Positions 53,251 to 63,543 of a stretch of DNA of 64,000 bases are shown piece after piece. The stretch comes from Salinarimonas ramus (GTDB lineage: Bacteria > Pseudomonadota > Alphaproteobacteria > Rhizobiales > Beijerinckiaceae), in the NCBI RefSeq assembly GCF_014645695.1, contig NZ_BMMF01000009.1:124001-188000 (forward strand). Direction: 5' to 3'. The position numbers and the translations under genes were made by a program. Within the stretch, counting starts at the first letter, position 1; each line of letters opens with the position of its first letter. Below the pieces are notes generated by a model. It saw only the letters and a list, made by a program, of their open reading frames with translations. It made no database searches and had not been told where the DNA came from.

Positions 53251-54542
53251 TGCCGATCCGTCTCGACGCCCGCGAGCCCGGGTTCGACGCCGCGTTCGAG
53301 GCGCTCATCGGCATGAAGCGCGAGGCCTCGGAGGAGGTGGACGGCGTCGTGCGCGGCATCATCGCCGACGTGATCGCGCGCGGCGACGCCGCGCTCGTCG
53401 ACTACACCGCCCGCTTCGACCGGCTGAGCCTGACGCCGCAGACCCTGCGCATCGCCGACGACGAGCTCGCGGCCGCGGAGGCCTCCTGCTCGCGCGAGAC
53501 GCTCGACGCGCTCCACCTCGCGCGCGAGCGGATCACGAGCTACCACGAACAGCAGAAGCCGCAGGATTTCCGCGAGACGGACGCGCTCGGCGTCACCCGC
53601 GGCTGGCGCTGGAACGCGGTCGAGGCGGCGGGGCTCTACGTGCCCGGCGGCACCGCGAGCTATCCCTCCTCCGTCCTGATGAACGCCGTACCCGCCCGCG
53701 TGGCGGGGGTCGACCGCATCGTCATGTGCGTGCCCACGCCCGACGGCGCCGTCGATCCGCTGGTTCTCGCGGCGGCGCGGATCGCGGGGATCGACGAGGT
53801 CTACCGCATCGGCGGCGCCCAGGCCGTGGCCGCCATGGCCTACGGCACGGCGACGATCCGCCCCGTGGCGAAGATCACCGGCCCCGGCAACGCCTACGTC
53901 GCCGCCGCCAAGCGCCGGGTGTTCGGACAGGTGGGCATCGACATGATCGCCGGCCCCTCCGAGGTGCTGATCCTCGCCGACGGCGAGGCCAATCCCGCCT
54001 GGATCGCCGCCGACCTCCTCGCCCAGGCGGAGCACGACGCCGCCGCGCAATCGATCCTGATCACCGACAGCGCCGATCTCGCCGATGCCGTCGAGGCGGC
54101 GGTGGAGCGCGCGCTCGCGACGCTTTCGCGCGCCGAGATCGCGGGCGCCTCCTGGCGCGATTTCGGCGCGATCGTCGTGGTGCCGGATCTCGAGGGCGCG
54201 ATCCCGCTCGTCGACCGGCTCGCGCCCGAGCATCTCGAGATCGAGACTCGCGATCCCGAGCGACTCGCCGCGCGGGTGCGCAACGCGGGCTCGATCTTCC
54301 TGGGCGCTCATACGCCCGAGGCCATCGGCGATTATGTCGGCGGCCCGAACCACGTGCTGCCGACCGCCCGCTCGGCGCGCTTCTCCTCGGGGCTCTCGGT
54401 GCTCGATTTCATGAAGCGCACCTCGATCCTGTCCTGCACGCCCGACGCGCTGCGCGCGCTCGGGCCCGCGGCGATCGCGCTCGGAACGGCCGAGGGGCTG
54501 GACGCGCACGCGCGCTCGGTGGCGATCCGGCTGAATCTCTGA
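53250..54542 (+). CDS. hisD: Histidinol dehydrogenase
   Basis: HisD oxidises L-histidinol twice to histidine, the last two steps of histidine synthesis. The 430-residue protein shows the NAD-binding segment KITGPGNAYVAAAKRRVFG and the zinc and catalytic regions GPSEVLILAD, QAEHDAAAQS, LAPEHLEIETRDPE (Glu-His base pair) and VGGPNHVLPT. The start is fixed by the TGATG junction with DUF2948. Confidence 0.97.
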   Translation: MPIRLDAREPGFDAAFEALIGMKREASEEVDGVVRGIIADVIARGDAALVDYTARFDRLSLTPQTLRIADDELAAAEASCSRETLDALHLARERITSYHEQQKPQDFRETDALGVTRGWRWNAVEAAGLYVPGGTASYPSSVLMNAVPARVAGVDRIVMCVPTPDGAVDPLVLAAARIAGIDEVYRIGGAQAVAAMAYGTATIRPVAKITGPGNAYVAAAKRRVFGQVGIDMIAGPSEVLILADGEANPAWIAADLLAQAEHDAAAQSILITDSADLADAVEAAVERALATLSRAEIAGASWRDFGAIVVVPDLEGAIPLVDRLAPEHLEIETRDPERLAARVRNAGSIFLGAHTPEAIGDYVGGPNHVLPTARSARFSSGLSVLDFMKRTSILSCTPDALRALGPAAIALGTAEGLDAHARSVAIRLNL

Positions 54543-54563
54543 CGGCGCGCCTCGCCGGCGCGC

Positions 54564-54800
54564 TCAGCCGGCGGGGATCGCGTCCGCGAAGGGGAAGGAC
54601 AGGACCGGGCGGTCCGCGTCGTCGCGGACGTCGAACATCCACCTCATGCGGTCCTCGTCGTGCTTGGCGCCCTCGGACATCTCGACGAGCGCGCGATCGA
54701 TCGCCTCGCGCCGCACGGCCTCGCCGTCGGCCAGGCGCACGCCCTCGGTGTCGGGATGGACGCCGCGTTCGGACCTGATGTGGAAATAGTAGACCGGCAT
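54564..54800 (-). CDS. DUF6894 family small protein
   Basis: The 78-residue protein MPVYYFHIRSERGVHPDTEG and onward has the N-terminal YYFHIR and PDxEG pattern of the DUF6894 family, which is common and multi-copy in Hyphomicrobiales. Function unknown. AGGGGAG lies a few bases before the ATG at 54800. It converges on hisD, with 21 bases between the stops. Confidence 0.8.
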   Translation of the reverse strand: MPVYYFHIRSERGVHPDTEGVRLADGEAVRREAIDRALVEMSEGAKHDEDRMRWMFDVRDDADRPVLSFPFADAIPAG

Positions 54801-54897
54801 GGCTCCCCTCTCGTGGAGGGAGAACGGACCCGGTCGCGCCCGCGTTCCCGCGCTGCAGCAATTCGCCCCGCCGGGGTCGACCGCGGCGGTGCGGCTC

Positions 54898-55296
54898 TCA
54901 GGTCGGGTAGGCGTGCGCCTCGAGATCGGCCAGCGAGACGAAGTCGAGGGCGCGCGCATGCGTCGCCTCGAGCCTGACCCTGGGCGCGACGCCCGCCTCC
55001 AGCGCCTCGCGCCAGCGCAGCGCGCACAGGCACCAGCCGTCGCCTTCGCGAAGCCCCGGGAAGTCGAATTCCGGACGCGGCGTCAGGAGATCGTTGCCGC
55101 GGGCCTGGCTGAAGCGCAGGAACGCGTCGCTCACCACGGCACAGATCACGTGGGTGCCCACGTCCTCCGCGGAGGTGTTGCAGAAGCCGTCGCGGAAGAA
55201 GCCCGTGCGCGGCGCCGAGCAGCACAGAGCGAGCGGGCCACCCAGCACGTTGCGCGCACCGCCGCCACCCTCGTATCGTCCGGACATGTCGTTCAT
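54898..55296 (-). CDS. DUF2237 family protein
   Basis: The 132-residue protein contains ARNVLGGPLALCCSAPRTGF, then FFRDGFCNTSAEDVGTHVIC and GDGWCLCALRWREALEAGVA, the hallmarks of the DUF2237 family of unknown function. Several conserved cysteines suggest metal binding or redox chemistry. The ATG at 55296 has GGGAGA about 8 bases upstream; another ATG three codons later is also possible. Confidence 0.88.
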   Translation of the reverse strand: MNDMSGRYEGGGGARNVLGGPLALCCSAPRTGFFRDGFCNTSAEDVGTHVICAVVSDAFLRFSQARGNDLLTPRPEFDFPGLREGDGWCLCALRWREALEAGVAPRVRLEATHARALDFVSLADLEAHAYPT

Positions 55297-55390
55297 GGGC
55301 GTGCTCTCCCGGAAACGTCGTATCCGCGAGAGCTAGGATGCGCGAGGCGCCGTGTCGAGGCGCCTCGCCGCGCCGCCCGTGCGAGAACCG

Positions 55391-57325
<1,935 letters not shown>

Positions 57326-57555
57326 GGGGTCGTTCGATACCGATACGAAGAGATCCCCCTGCCGGGTCGCGGAAGAACCCGATCGCGTGTCGCGAAGCTG
57401 GCTGGAGGACGAAAGGCGGCAATGCGCGCCGCGCGCTGGGGGCTACATAAGCGATCTCGCGCGCAATTGCGAGCGCGTCGTGTGCGTCCCTGCGCTGCGG
57501 GTTGCGCAACACGCGTCGCCGCGTCATTGCTGTCACCGGGAGGAGAGCGCGAGAC

Positions 57556-58338
57556 ATGACCCTCGACGTCGTCGCGTTGCGCGCATTCTACGACAGCCCG
57601 CTCGGAGAGACCGCGCGGCGATTCGTCGGGCGTGCGCTCGCGGACTTCCTCGCCCCCGTCGCCGGGGCGAGCGTGATGGGCATCGGCTATCCCGGGCCCT
57701 ATCTGGAGGCCGCCCGCGGCCGGGCGGAGCGCGTGCTCGCCTTCATGCCGGCGGCGCAGGGCGTCGAGCCCTGGCCGCGCGACGTGCGCCCCGCCGCCTG
57801 CCTCGCCGACAGCCTGATGCTGCCGCTCCCCGACGGCTGCATGGACCGCGTCCTCATCGTCCACGCGCTGGAGAGCTCGGAGGATCCCGACGAGCTGTTC
57901 TACGAGGTGTGGCGCGTGCTCGCGCCGGGCGGGCGGCTCGCGGTCGTCGCGCCCAATCGCGGCGGCCTTTGGGCGCGCATGGACGTGACCCCCTTCGGCC
58001 ACGGACAGCCCTTCTCGCGCGGGCAGCTCAAGGCGCTGATGCGCCGCACGCTGTTCACGCCCGAGAGCTGGACGGAGACGCTCTACGTCCCGCCGCTGGC
58101 CTCGCCCATGCTGCGCGGCTCCGCCGGCGCCTTCGAACGCATCGGCACGCGCCTCAACCTGCCCTTCGCCGGCCTCCACGTGGTGGAGGCGACGAAGCAG
58201 CTCCATCGCCCGCTCATGGTCCGCCAGACCCGCCGCGGCACCCGCTTCATCCCGGTCCTCGTGCCCCAGGCGAACGGGGCGGCGACATCGCGGTGGGCGG
58301 CTCAGCGTCGGCTCTCCTCCGCGAGGTCCTCGCGGTAG
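57556..58338 (+). CDS. Class I SAM-dependent methyltransferase
   Basis: A 260-residue methyltransferase-fold protein starting MTLDVVALRAFYDSPLGETA. The SAM-binding core is ASVMGIGYPGPYLEAA, with CLADSLMLPLPDGCMDRVLI, then YEVWRVLAPGGRLAVVAPNR and PFGHGQPFSRGQLKALM. This subgroup is widespread in alphaproteobacteria, often next to a glyoxalase II gene, but its substrate is unknown. Its 3' end overlaps the converging asparaginase gene by 37 bases. The ATG follows GGGAGGAGAG. Confidence 0.87.
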   Translation: MTLDVVALRAFYDSPLGETARRFVGRALADFLAPVAGASVMGIGYPGPYLEAARGRAERVLAFMPAAQGVEPWPRDVRPAACLADSLMLPLPDGCMDRVLIVHALESSEDPDELFYEVWRVLAPGGRLAVVAPNRGGLWARMDVTPFGHGQPFSRGQLKALMRRTLFTPESWTETLYVPPLASPMLRGSAGAFERIGTRLNLPFAGLHVVEATKQLHRPLMVRQTRRGTRFIPVLVPQANGAATSRWAAQRRLSSARSSR

Positions 58339-59267
58339 ATCGCGACGCGGGCGATGCGATCGGCGCCCATCACGCCGCGATACATGCCCGAGCAGTTGAA
58401 GGGCAGCGCCACGTTCCCGGCGGCGTCGACCGCGATGAGGCCGCCGGAGCCGTCGTTGGGCAGGAGCGCCTCCATCACCACGCCCTCGGCGGCCTGGGCG
58501 AGGCTCTGCTCGGCGTAGAGCATGCGCGCGTGCAGCTCGTGGCCGGCGCACCAGCGCACGAACACCTCGCCGTGGCCGGTGCCGGACATGGCGCAGGTGG
58601 CGTCGTCGGCGAAGGTGCCCGCGCCGAAGAGCGGCGTGTCGCCGATGCGGCCGGGCGCCTTCGCCGTCATGCCGCCGGTGGAGGTCGCCGCCGCGATATG
58701 GCCGTGGCGGTCGCGGGCGACGGCGCCGACCGTGCCGTGACGGCGGGCCTCGTCGCCGTCGTTCTCGTCGCGGCCCGCGCGGCGCCGCGCGAGGGTGTCC
58801 TGCAGGGCCTGCCAGCGGCTCTGCGTGAAGAAATAGGCGTCGTCCTCGAAGGCGATCGCGTGCTCGCGGCAGAAGGCGAGTGCTCCCTCGCCCGCGAGGA
58901 GCACGTGGGGCGAGCGCTCCATCACCGCCTTGGCGGCGAGGATCGGGTTGCGCGGCCCGCAGATCGCGGTGACGGCGCCGCAGGCGCGGTCACGCCCGTC
59001 CATGATGGCGGCGTCCATCTCCTGGCGCCCGGCGCTCGTGAAGACCGCCCCGCGCCCCGCGTTGAAGAGCGGCTCGTCCTCGAGCGCGCAGACCGCGGCG
59101 GCGACGGCGTCCACCGCCGATCCGCCGTCGGCGAGGATCGCGCCGCCGGCCTCGAGCGCGCGGGCGAGGCCGGCGCGGGTCGCCGCGTCGCGCTCGGGCG
59201 TCATCAGCGCCCGGTCGATGGTGCCGGCGCCGCCGTGGACGGCGATGGTGAAGCGCGTGTCGCTCAT
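58302..59267 (-). CDS. Isoaspartyl peptidase / plant-type L-asparaginase (Ntn hydrolase)
   Basis: The 321-residue precursor begins IAVHGGAGTIDRA and self-cleaves before the nucleophile T179 in HGTVGAVARDRHGHIAAATS. Substrate-loop motifs GGMTAKAPGRIGDTPLFGAG and GTGHGEVF complete the site. Such enzymes hydrolyse asparagine or beta-aspartyl peptides. It is the last gene of the operon; its ATG lies within the stop of the deacetylase gene (ATGA), so it should act on a product of that step. Confidence 0.93.
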   Translation of the reverse strand: MSDTRFTIAVHGGAGTIDRALMTPERDAATRAGLARALEAGGAILADGGSAVDAVAAAVCALEDEPLFNAGRGAVFTSAGRQEMDAAIMDGRDRACGAVTAICGPRNPILAAKAVMERSPHVLLAGEGALAFCREHAIAFEDDAYFFTQSRWQALQDTLARRRAGRDENDGDEARRHGTVGAVARDRHGHIAAATSTGGMTAKAPGRIGDTPLFGAGTFADDATCAMSGTGHGEVFVRWCAGHELHARMLYAEQSLAQAAEGVVMEALLPNDGSGGLIAVDAAGNVALPFNCSGMYRGVMGADRIARVAIYREDLAEESRR

Positions 59268-60178
59268 GACGAGGCCTTATCCCTGACGTAGCGGGCGATG
59301 TCCGCATGGGTGGCGCACCACACGTCGGCGCGGCCGGAAACGCGCGCGAGGATCTCCTCGAGGATGAAGATCCGCGAGCGGTAGCCGATGACGTGCGGGT
59401 GCATGGTGAGGAGGAAGAGCCCGCCCTCCGCATGGGCGCGCTCGAACTCGCGCAGGAAGATCGCGAGCACGGCCTCGGGCGGCGTGTAGGGGCGAAGCGC
59501 CTGGAAGCGGTTCATGTTGAAGTAGACCGCATCGTCCCGGATCCATTCCACGGGCAGCTCGACCACGCCGGTGGGCTCGCCGTCGGCGAGGAGCTCGTAG
59601 GGGTCGTCGTCGGCCATGAGCGACGAATCGTACAGAAGCCCCATCTCGCGGATGAGCGCGAGCGTGTGCGGGCTGTAGTCCCAGGACGGCGTGCGCAGGC
59701 CAACGGGGCGCGTGCCGGAGAGGCGCTCCAGCGTGTCGGCGGCGCGCAGCATCAGCTCGCGCTCGGCCGCCTCGGGAAGCGTGCCGTTGAGCTCGTGGAT
59801 CCAGCCGTGGAGCGCGATCTCGTGGCCGGCCTCGACGCAGGCGCGCGGCTCGTTCGGATGCAGCAGGCCCGCCACCGCCGGGACGAAGAAGGTGGCCGGC
59901 ACGGCGTGGCGCGCCAGCGCGTCGAGGATGCGCGGCACGCCGCGCCGCGCGCCGTACTCGCCCTGCGACATCCGCCCGATGGAGCGCGCGCCGTCGCGCA
60001 GCTCGTTGGTCTCGTGGTCGGCGTCGAAGGAGAGCGCCACCGCGCAGCGCGCGCCGTTCGGCCAGGCGGCGGGCTTGAGGGAGCGGCCGGCGCGCACGCG
60101 CTCCACGGCGCCGCGCCAGCGCGCCTCGGGCCATTGCCAGGGGAGTTCGTCCTCGGTCTGATCGGTGCGCTGGCTCAT
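59264..60178 (-). CDS. Polysaccharide deacetylase family hydrolase (PgdA/cyclic-imidase-like)
   Basis: A 304-residue NodB-fold metalloenzyme with D52 and D54 in ALSFDADHETNE, the zinc pair H124-x3-H128 in HGWIHELNG, and TPSWDYSPHTL. No signal peptide is present, so it is cytoplasmic. The closest pattern I recall is the subgroup with Helicobacter PgdA and cyclic imide hydrolases (PATFFVP; SLMADDDPY; LLTMHPHVIGY). A cytoplasmic location and amidohydrolase neighbours favour a cyclic imide or amide over a polysaccharide. It starts 8 bases after the DMT gene and overlaps the asparaginase gene. Confidence 0.87.
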   Translation of the reverse strand: MSQRTDQTEDELPWQWPEARWRGAVERVRAGRSLKPAAWPNGARCAVALSFDADHETNELRDGARSIGRMSQGEYGARRGVPRILDALARHAVPATFFVPAVAGLLHPNEPRACVEAGHEIALHGWIHELNGTLPEAAERELMLRAADTLERLSGTRPVGLRTPSWDYSPHTLALIREMGLLYDSSLMADDDPYELLADGEPTGVVELPVEWIRDDAVYFNMNRFQALRPYTPPEAVLAIFLREFERAHAEGGLFLLTMHPHVIGYRSRIFILEEILARVSGRADVWCATHADIARYVRDKASS

Positions 60179-60186
60179 GACGGCTC

Positions 60187-61086
60187 CTATGGGATCTCCT
60201 GCCGGGATCGCGGGCGCGGGCGACGCGCGTGGACGAGGACGGCGCTCGCGACGATGAGCGCGGCGCCGAGCCAGAAGACGGGCGCGGGCGTCTCTCCGAA
60301 GAGGAGGACGCCCGCGAGCGTCGCGAAGACGAGGCGCGTGTAGGGGATCGGCGCGAGCGCGGAGACCTCGCCGACGCGATAGGCCTCGATCGTCAGCCAC
60401 ATGCCGAGGGTGCCGGTGGCGCCCACGAGGACGAGGAGGCCGAGATCGCGCCCCACGGGCACGCTCCAGTCCATCAGCGCGACGGGAAGCGCACCGGCGA
60501 AGGTGACGATGCCGATATAGGTCATGATCGTCGGCGTCGGCTCGCTCGCCGAGAGCGTGCGGTTGAGGAGCACGATGGCCGCGCCCGCCAGCGAGGCCGC
60601 GAGGCCGAGCAGCACCGCGGGCTCGAAGCCCACCGTGCCGAGCCCGGAGGCGACGACGACGCCGAGAAAGCCCACCAGCGTCGCCGCGAGCCGCACGCCG
60701 CCGACGCGCTCGCCCATCACCGGCCCCGCGAGCGCGACGACGAAGAGCGAGGTCGTGAAGGTGAGGACGGTGGCGAGGGCGAGATCGAGCCGCGCGAAGC
60801 TCGCATAATAGAAGCCCCAGCCGCACAGGCTCACCAGCCCGCGGGCGAGGTGGAGCCCGAGCCTGTTCGTGCGCAGTCCCGCCGGGCCGCGGGTCGCCAT
60901 CAGCCAGGCCAGCGCGAAGACGAGCTGACCGCCCGCGCGGAAGAGCACGACGTCGCTCTGGTCCACCGCCGGGCTCGTGTAGCGCATGATCACAATCTCG
61001 AGCGTGAAGGCGAAGGCCGCCGCCACGAGAAGGAGCGCCCCGCGCAGGCTCTGGTCGGTGCCTGCGGGGGCGAGGGGCTCGCTCAA
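60187..61086 (-). CDS. DMT family transporter (EamA type)
   Basis: A 299-residue inner-membrane protein with ten hydrophobic segments in two EamA repeats (ARGLVSLCGWGFYYASFARL; PYTRLVFATLAGVLLFGETP). It would carry a small metabolite, most likely the substrate or product of the operon. The start is a TTG whose last bases overlap the SDR stop (TTGA), a clear sign of coupled translation. The direction of transport cannot be read from sequence. Confidence 0.88.
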   Translation of the reverse strand: MSEPLAPAGTDQSLRGALLLVAAAFAFTLEIVIMRYTSPAVDQSDVVLFRAGGQLVFALAWLMATRGPAGLRTNRLGLHLARGLVSLCGWGFYYASFARLDLALATVLTFTTSLFVVALAGPVMGERVGGVRLAATLVGFLGVVVASGLGTVGFEPAVLLGLAASLAGAAIVLLNRTLSASEPTPTIMTYIGIVTFAGALPVALMDWSVPVGRDLGLLVLVGATGTLGMWLTIEAYRVGEVSALAPIPYTRLVFATLAGVLLFGETPAPVFWLGAALIVASAVLVHARRPRPRSRQEIP

Positions 61087-61835
61087 GAGCGTCCGCCGTC
61101 GACGGAGAGGATCTGCCCGGAGATCCAGGACGCCCGGTCGGAGGCGAGGAAGAGGACCGCGTCCGCGATGTCTTGCGCGCGCCCGAGGCGCCGGGTGTGG
61201 ATCGCCTCGACGAGGCGCTTCTGGCCGGCCTCGCCGTAGCTCTCCCATTGCCGCTGCGTCGCGGGGTTCGAGAGGACGAAGCCCGGCGCGACGCTGTTGA
61301 CGGTGATGCCGTGGGGCCCGAGCTCCTGGCTCAGCTGCTTCGTGAGGCCCACCAGCGCATGCTTCGCCGCCGTGTAGGCCTGGATCCCGGTGAGGCTCGG
61401 GCGCAAGCCGGCGCCCGACGAGATCGTGACGATCCGCCCGAAGCCGCCGGCCTTCATGGCGGGCGCGACCGCCTGCGCGCACCAAAGCGCGCTCTCGACG
61501 TTGGCCTCGAACAGCACCCGCCAGGAGGCCTCGTCGACCTCCTCGAGCGGGCGCGCCACCTGCCCACGCACGCCGCCGGCGCAGCAGACGAGGATGTCGA
61601 GCCCGCCGAGCGCCGCGGCCGTGTCGCCGATGGCGGCGTGGACGCCCGCGCGATCGGCGAGGTCGAGGGCGATGGTCTCGACGCCGCTGCCGGCGAGCGC
61701 GGCGAGGCCGTCGGCGTCGCGATCGAAGGCGCGCACCCGCGCGCCTCCCTCGGCGAAGGCGAGAGCGACGGCGCGGCCGATGCCCTGGGCGGCGCCGGTG
61801 ACCGCTACGCGGCGGGACGTGTGGTCGATGCGCAT
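61083..61835 (-). CDS. SDR family oxidoreductase
   Basis: A 250-residue classical short-chain dehydrogenase with VTGAAQGIG, CCAGG, ISSGAG and Y154-TAA-K158, ending SGQILSVDGGRS. Substrate unknown; it may oxidise or reduce a hydroxyl or keto group of the operon's intermediate. It overlaps the preceding ketopantoate-reductase-like gene by 31 bases and the following transporter by 4. Confidence 0.9.
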   Translation of the reverse strand: MRIDHTSRRVAVTGAAQGIGRAVALAFAEGGARVRAFDRDADGLAALAGSGVETIALDLADRAGVHAAIGDTAAALGGLDILVCCAGGVRGQVARPLEEVDEASWRVLFEANVESALWCAQAVAPAMKAGGFGRIVTISSGAGLRPSLTGIQAYTAAKHALVGLTKQLSQELGPHGITVNSVAPGFVLSNPATQRQWESYGEAGQKRLVEAIHTRRLGRAQDIADAVLFLASDRASWISGQILSVDGGRS

Positions 61836-62845
61836 GTGTCGAGCAGGAGGTCCAGGGTGTCGAAGGATTGCGGCCGGCGCCCGTCCTCGATGTCGTGGAC
61901 GAGGTCGACGAGCCGCGCGATGGCCGGCGTCTCGATGCCCGCCGCATGGGCGAGCTCGGCGATGACGGCGATCTGCGCGTCGACCTCGGTCTTGCGCTTG
62001 CGCACCGCGAGATCGCGCCAGACGCCGGAATGGGTCTTGGCGGTGTGGCGGTTGAACTCCGCCATGGCGGCGACGGAGGCCCGCGCCGCCTCCTCGGAGG
62101 CGCCGGGCGCGAAGGCCTCGGGGTCGAAGCCGTTGAAGCCCAGCGGCGAGACGCCCCGCGCGCGCGCCGTCGCCATCACCTCGCGCCCCAGCGCGTGGAA
62201 GACGGGGAAGTGGCGCGCGCTCGCGAAATTGTCCGACATCGAGGCCGGCGTGAGCGCAGTCGCGAAGAGCATCGCCCCGTAGCCGAGCTTACCCCAGAGA
62301 TAGCCCCAGATGTTGTCGGTGAGCACCGCCTTCGGCTCAAAGATCGAGAGCAGGCGGTGGATCTCGCGCACGCGCTCGGTCTCGCGCCCGTCGAGCTCGC
62401 CGACGGCGACGTGGGCGCGGTTGCCGAAGAGGATGCGCCCCGGCGCGAGCCAGTCCGCCCCGAAATTGACGAAGCAGCCGATGGTGCGCGCATCGCCGAT
62501 CTCCTCGGCGATGACGAGCTCGTTGAGCCCGTTCTGCGCGGAGACGACGTAGCCGTCATCTGCCAGATGGGGCGCGAGCGCGCGCACGGCGTCAAGCGTG
62601 TGGTGCGCCTTGACCGCGAGGATCACCCGCGTGAAGCGGCCCTCGACGGCATCGGGCGTCGCCGCGCGCACCGGCTGGACGAAGGCCTCGACGGGTCCCT
62701 CGATGGAAAGCCCGTCGCGGTTCATGGCCTCGACGTGATCGGCCACCACGTCGACGAGGAGGACGTCCTCGCCGGCGCGGGCGAGATAGGCGCCGAGCGT
62801 GCCGCCGATGGCGCCCGCACCCCAGATCAGGATCGGTCCGGTCAT
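61805..62845 (-). CDS. Ketopantoate reductase family protein (PanE/ApbA-like)
   Basis: A 346-residue NAD(P)-dependent reductase with an N-terminal ILIWGAGAIGGTLGAYLARA, the conserved VKAHHTLDAV and SAQNGLNELVIAEEIG, and a C-terminal helical domain containing DNIWGYLWGKLGYGAM. PanE itself makes pantoate, but the operon context and divergent C-terminus suggest another 2-oxo or 2-hydroxy acid. Its ATG overlaps the creatininase-family stop (ATGA). Confidence 0.88.
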   Translation of the reverse strand: MTGPILIWGAGAIGGTLGAYLARAGEDVLLVDVVADHVEAMNRDGLSIEGPVEAFVQPVRAATPDAVEGRFTRVILAVKAHHTLDAVRALAPHLADDGYVVSAQNGLNELVIAEEIGDARTIGCFVNFGADWLAPGRILFGNRAHVAVGELDGRETERVREIHRLLSIFEPKAVLTDNIWGYLWGKLGYGAMLFATALTPASMSDNFASARHFPVFHALGREVMATARARGVSPLGFNGFDPEAFAPGASEEAARASVAAMAEFNRHTAKTHSGVWRDLAVRKRKTEVDAQIAVIAELAHAAGIETPAIARLVDLVHDIEDGRRPQSFDTLDLLLDTCASTTRPAA

Positions 62846-63543
62846 GACCAGTCGCCCTCGAGCTGCGCGCGCGTCTCGGCGATGGCGACCTGCCAGATGG
62901 CGAGCATCTCCTCGTCGGGGCGCTGGTAGCGGCCGCCGAAATTGCCGTCGCCCAAGATCTCGCGCGCCCGCGTCGCGGGCAGGCTGCGCATCCGGTCGAT
63001 GTCGGCCATGGGCTTCTGCTCGTCGGGCATGGCGACGCCCGGCAGGCGGGTCCAGGGGAAGTTCTCCATCCAGGAGGCGTGGGAGGCGATAGGGTCGATC
63101 TCCTTGACCGTGCCCATGGTGCGCGCCGCGCTCCACCAATTGTGGAAGCGCACCCGGCATCCGGGGTTCTCCGTCATCCATTCCATGGCGCCGGTCTGCG
63201 CCGGGCTGTTGCCGCCGTGGCCGTTGACGAGGAGGATGCGCCGGAAGCCGGTGCGCGCGAGCGAGGTCAGCACGTCCTCGATCACCGCGAGATAGGTCGA
63301 GAGGCGCAGCGACACCGTGCCCGGATAGGCGGCGAAGTAGGGCGTCACGCCGTAGGCGAGCACGGGGAAGACCGGGATGCCGAGGGGCTCGGCCGCCTCC
63401 AGCGCTACGCGCTCGGAGAGGATGCAGTCGACGCAGTTCGAGAGATGGGCGTGCTGCTCGGTGGAGCCCAGCGGGACGACGCAGCGGTCGTCCCCGCGCA
63501 GGTATTCCTCCACCTGCATCCAGTTCGTGTCGGCGATCCTCAC
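62842..63543 (-). CDS. Creatininase family amidohydrolase
   Basis: The 233-residue enzyme keeps the metal-binding motifs of the family: E29 and H31 in PLGSTEQHAHLS, D39 in NCVD, and VNGHGGNSPAQ with H109. Family members open cyclic amides or hydrolyse amides (creatinine, FAPy, 3-dehydro-scyllo-inosose-type substrates). The start is a GTG whose bases overlap the stop of the gene upstream (GTGA). Its operon partners point to a nitrogen-containing cyclic substrate. Confidence 0.92.
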   Translation of the reverse strand: MRIADTNWMQVEEYLRGDDRCVVPLGSTEQHAHLSNCVDCILSERVALEAAEPLGIPVFPVLAYGVTPYFAAYPGTVSLRLSTYLAVIEDVLTSLARTGFRRILLVNGHGGNSPAQTGAMEWMTENPGCRVRFHNWWSAARTMGTVKEIDPIASHASWMENFPWTRLPGVAMPDEQKPMADIDRMRSLPATRAREILGDGNFGGRYQRPDEEMLAIWQVAIAETRAQLEGDWS

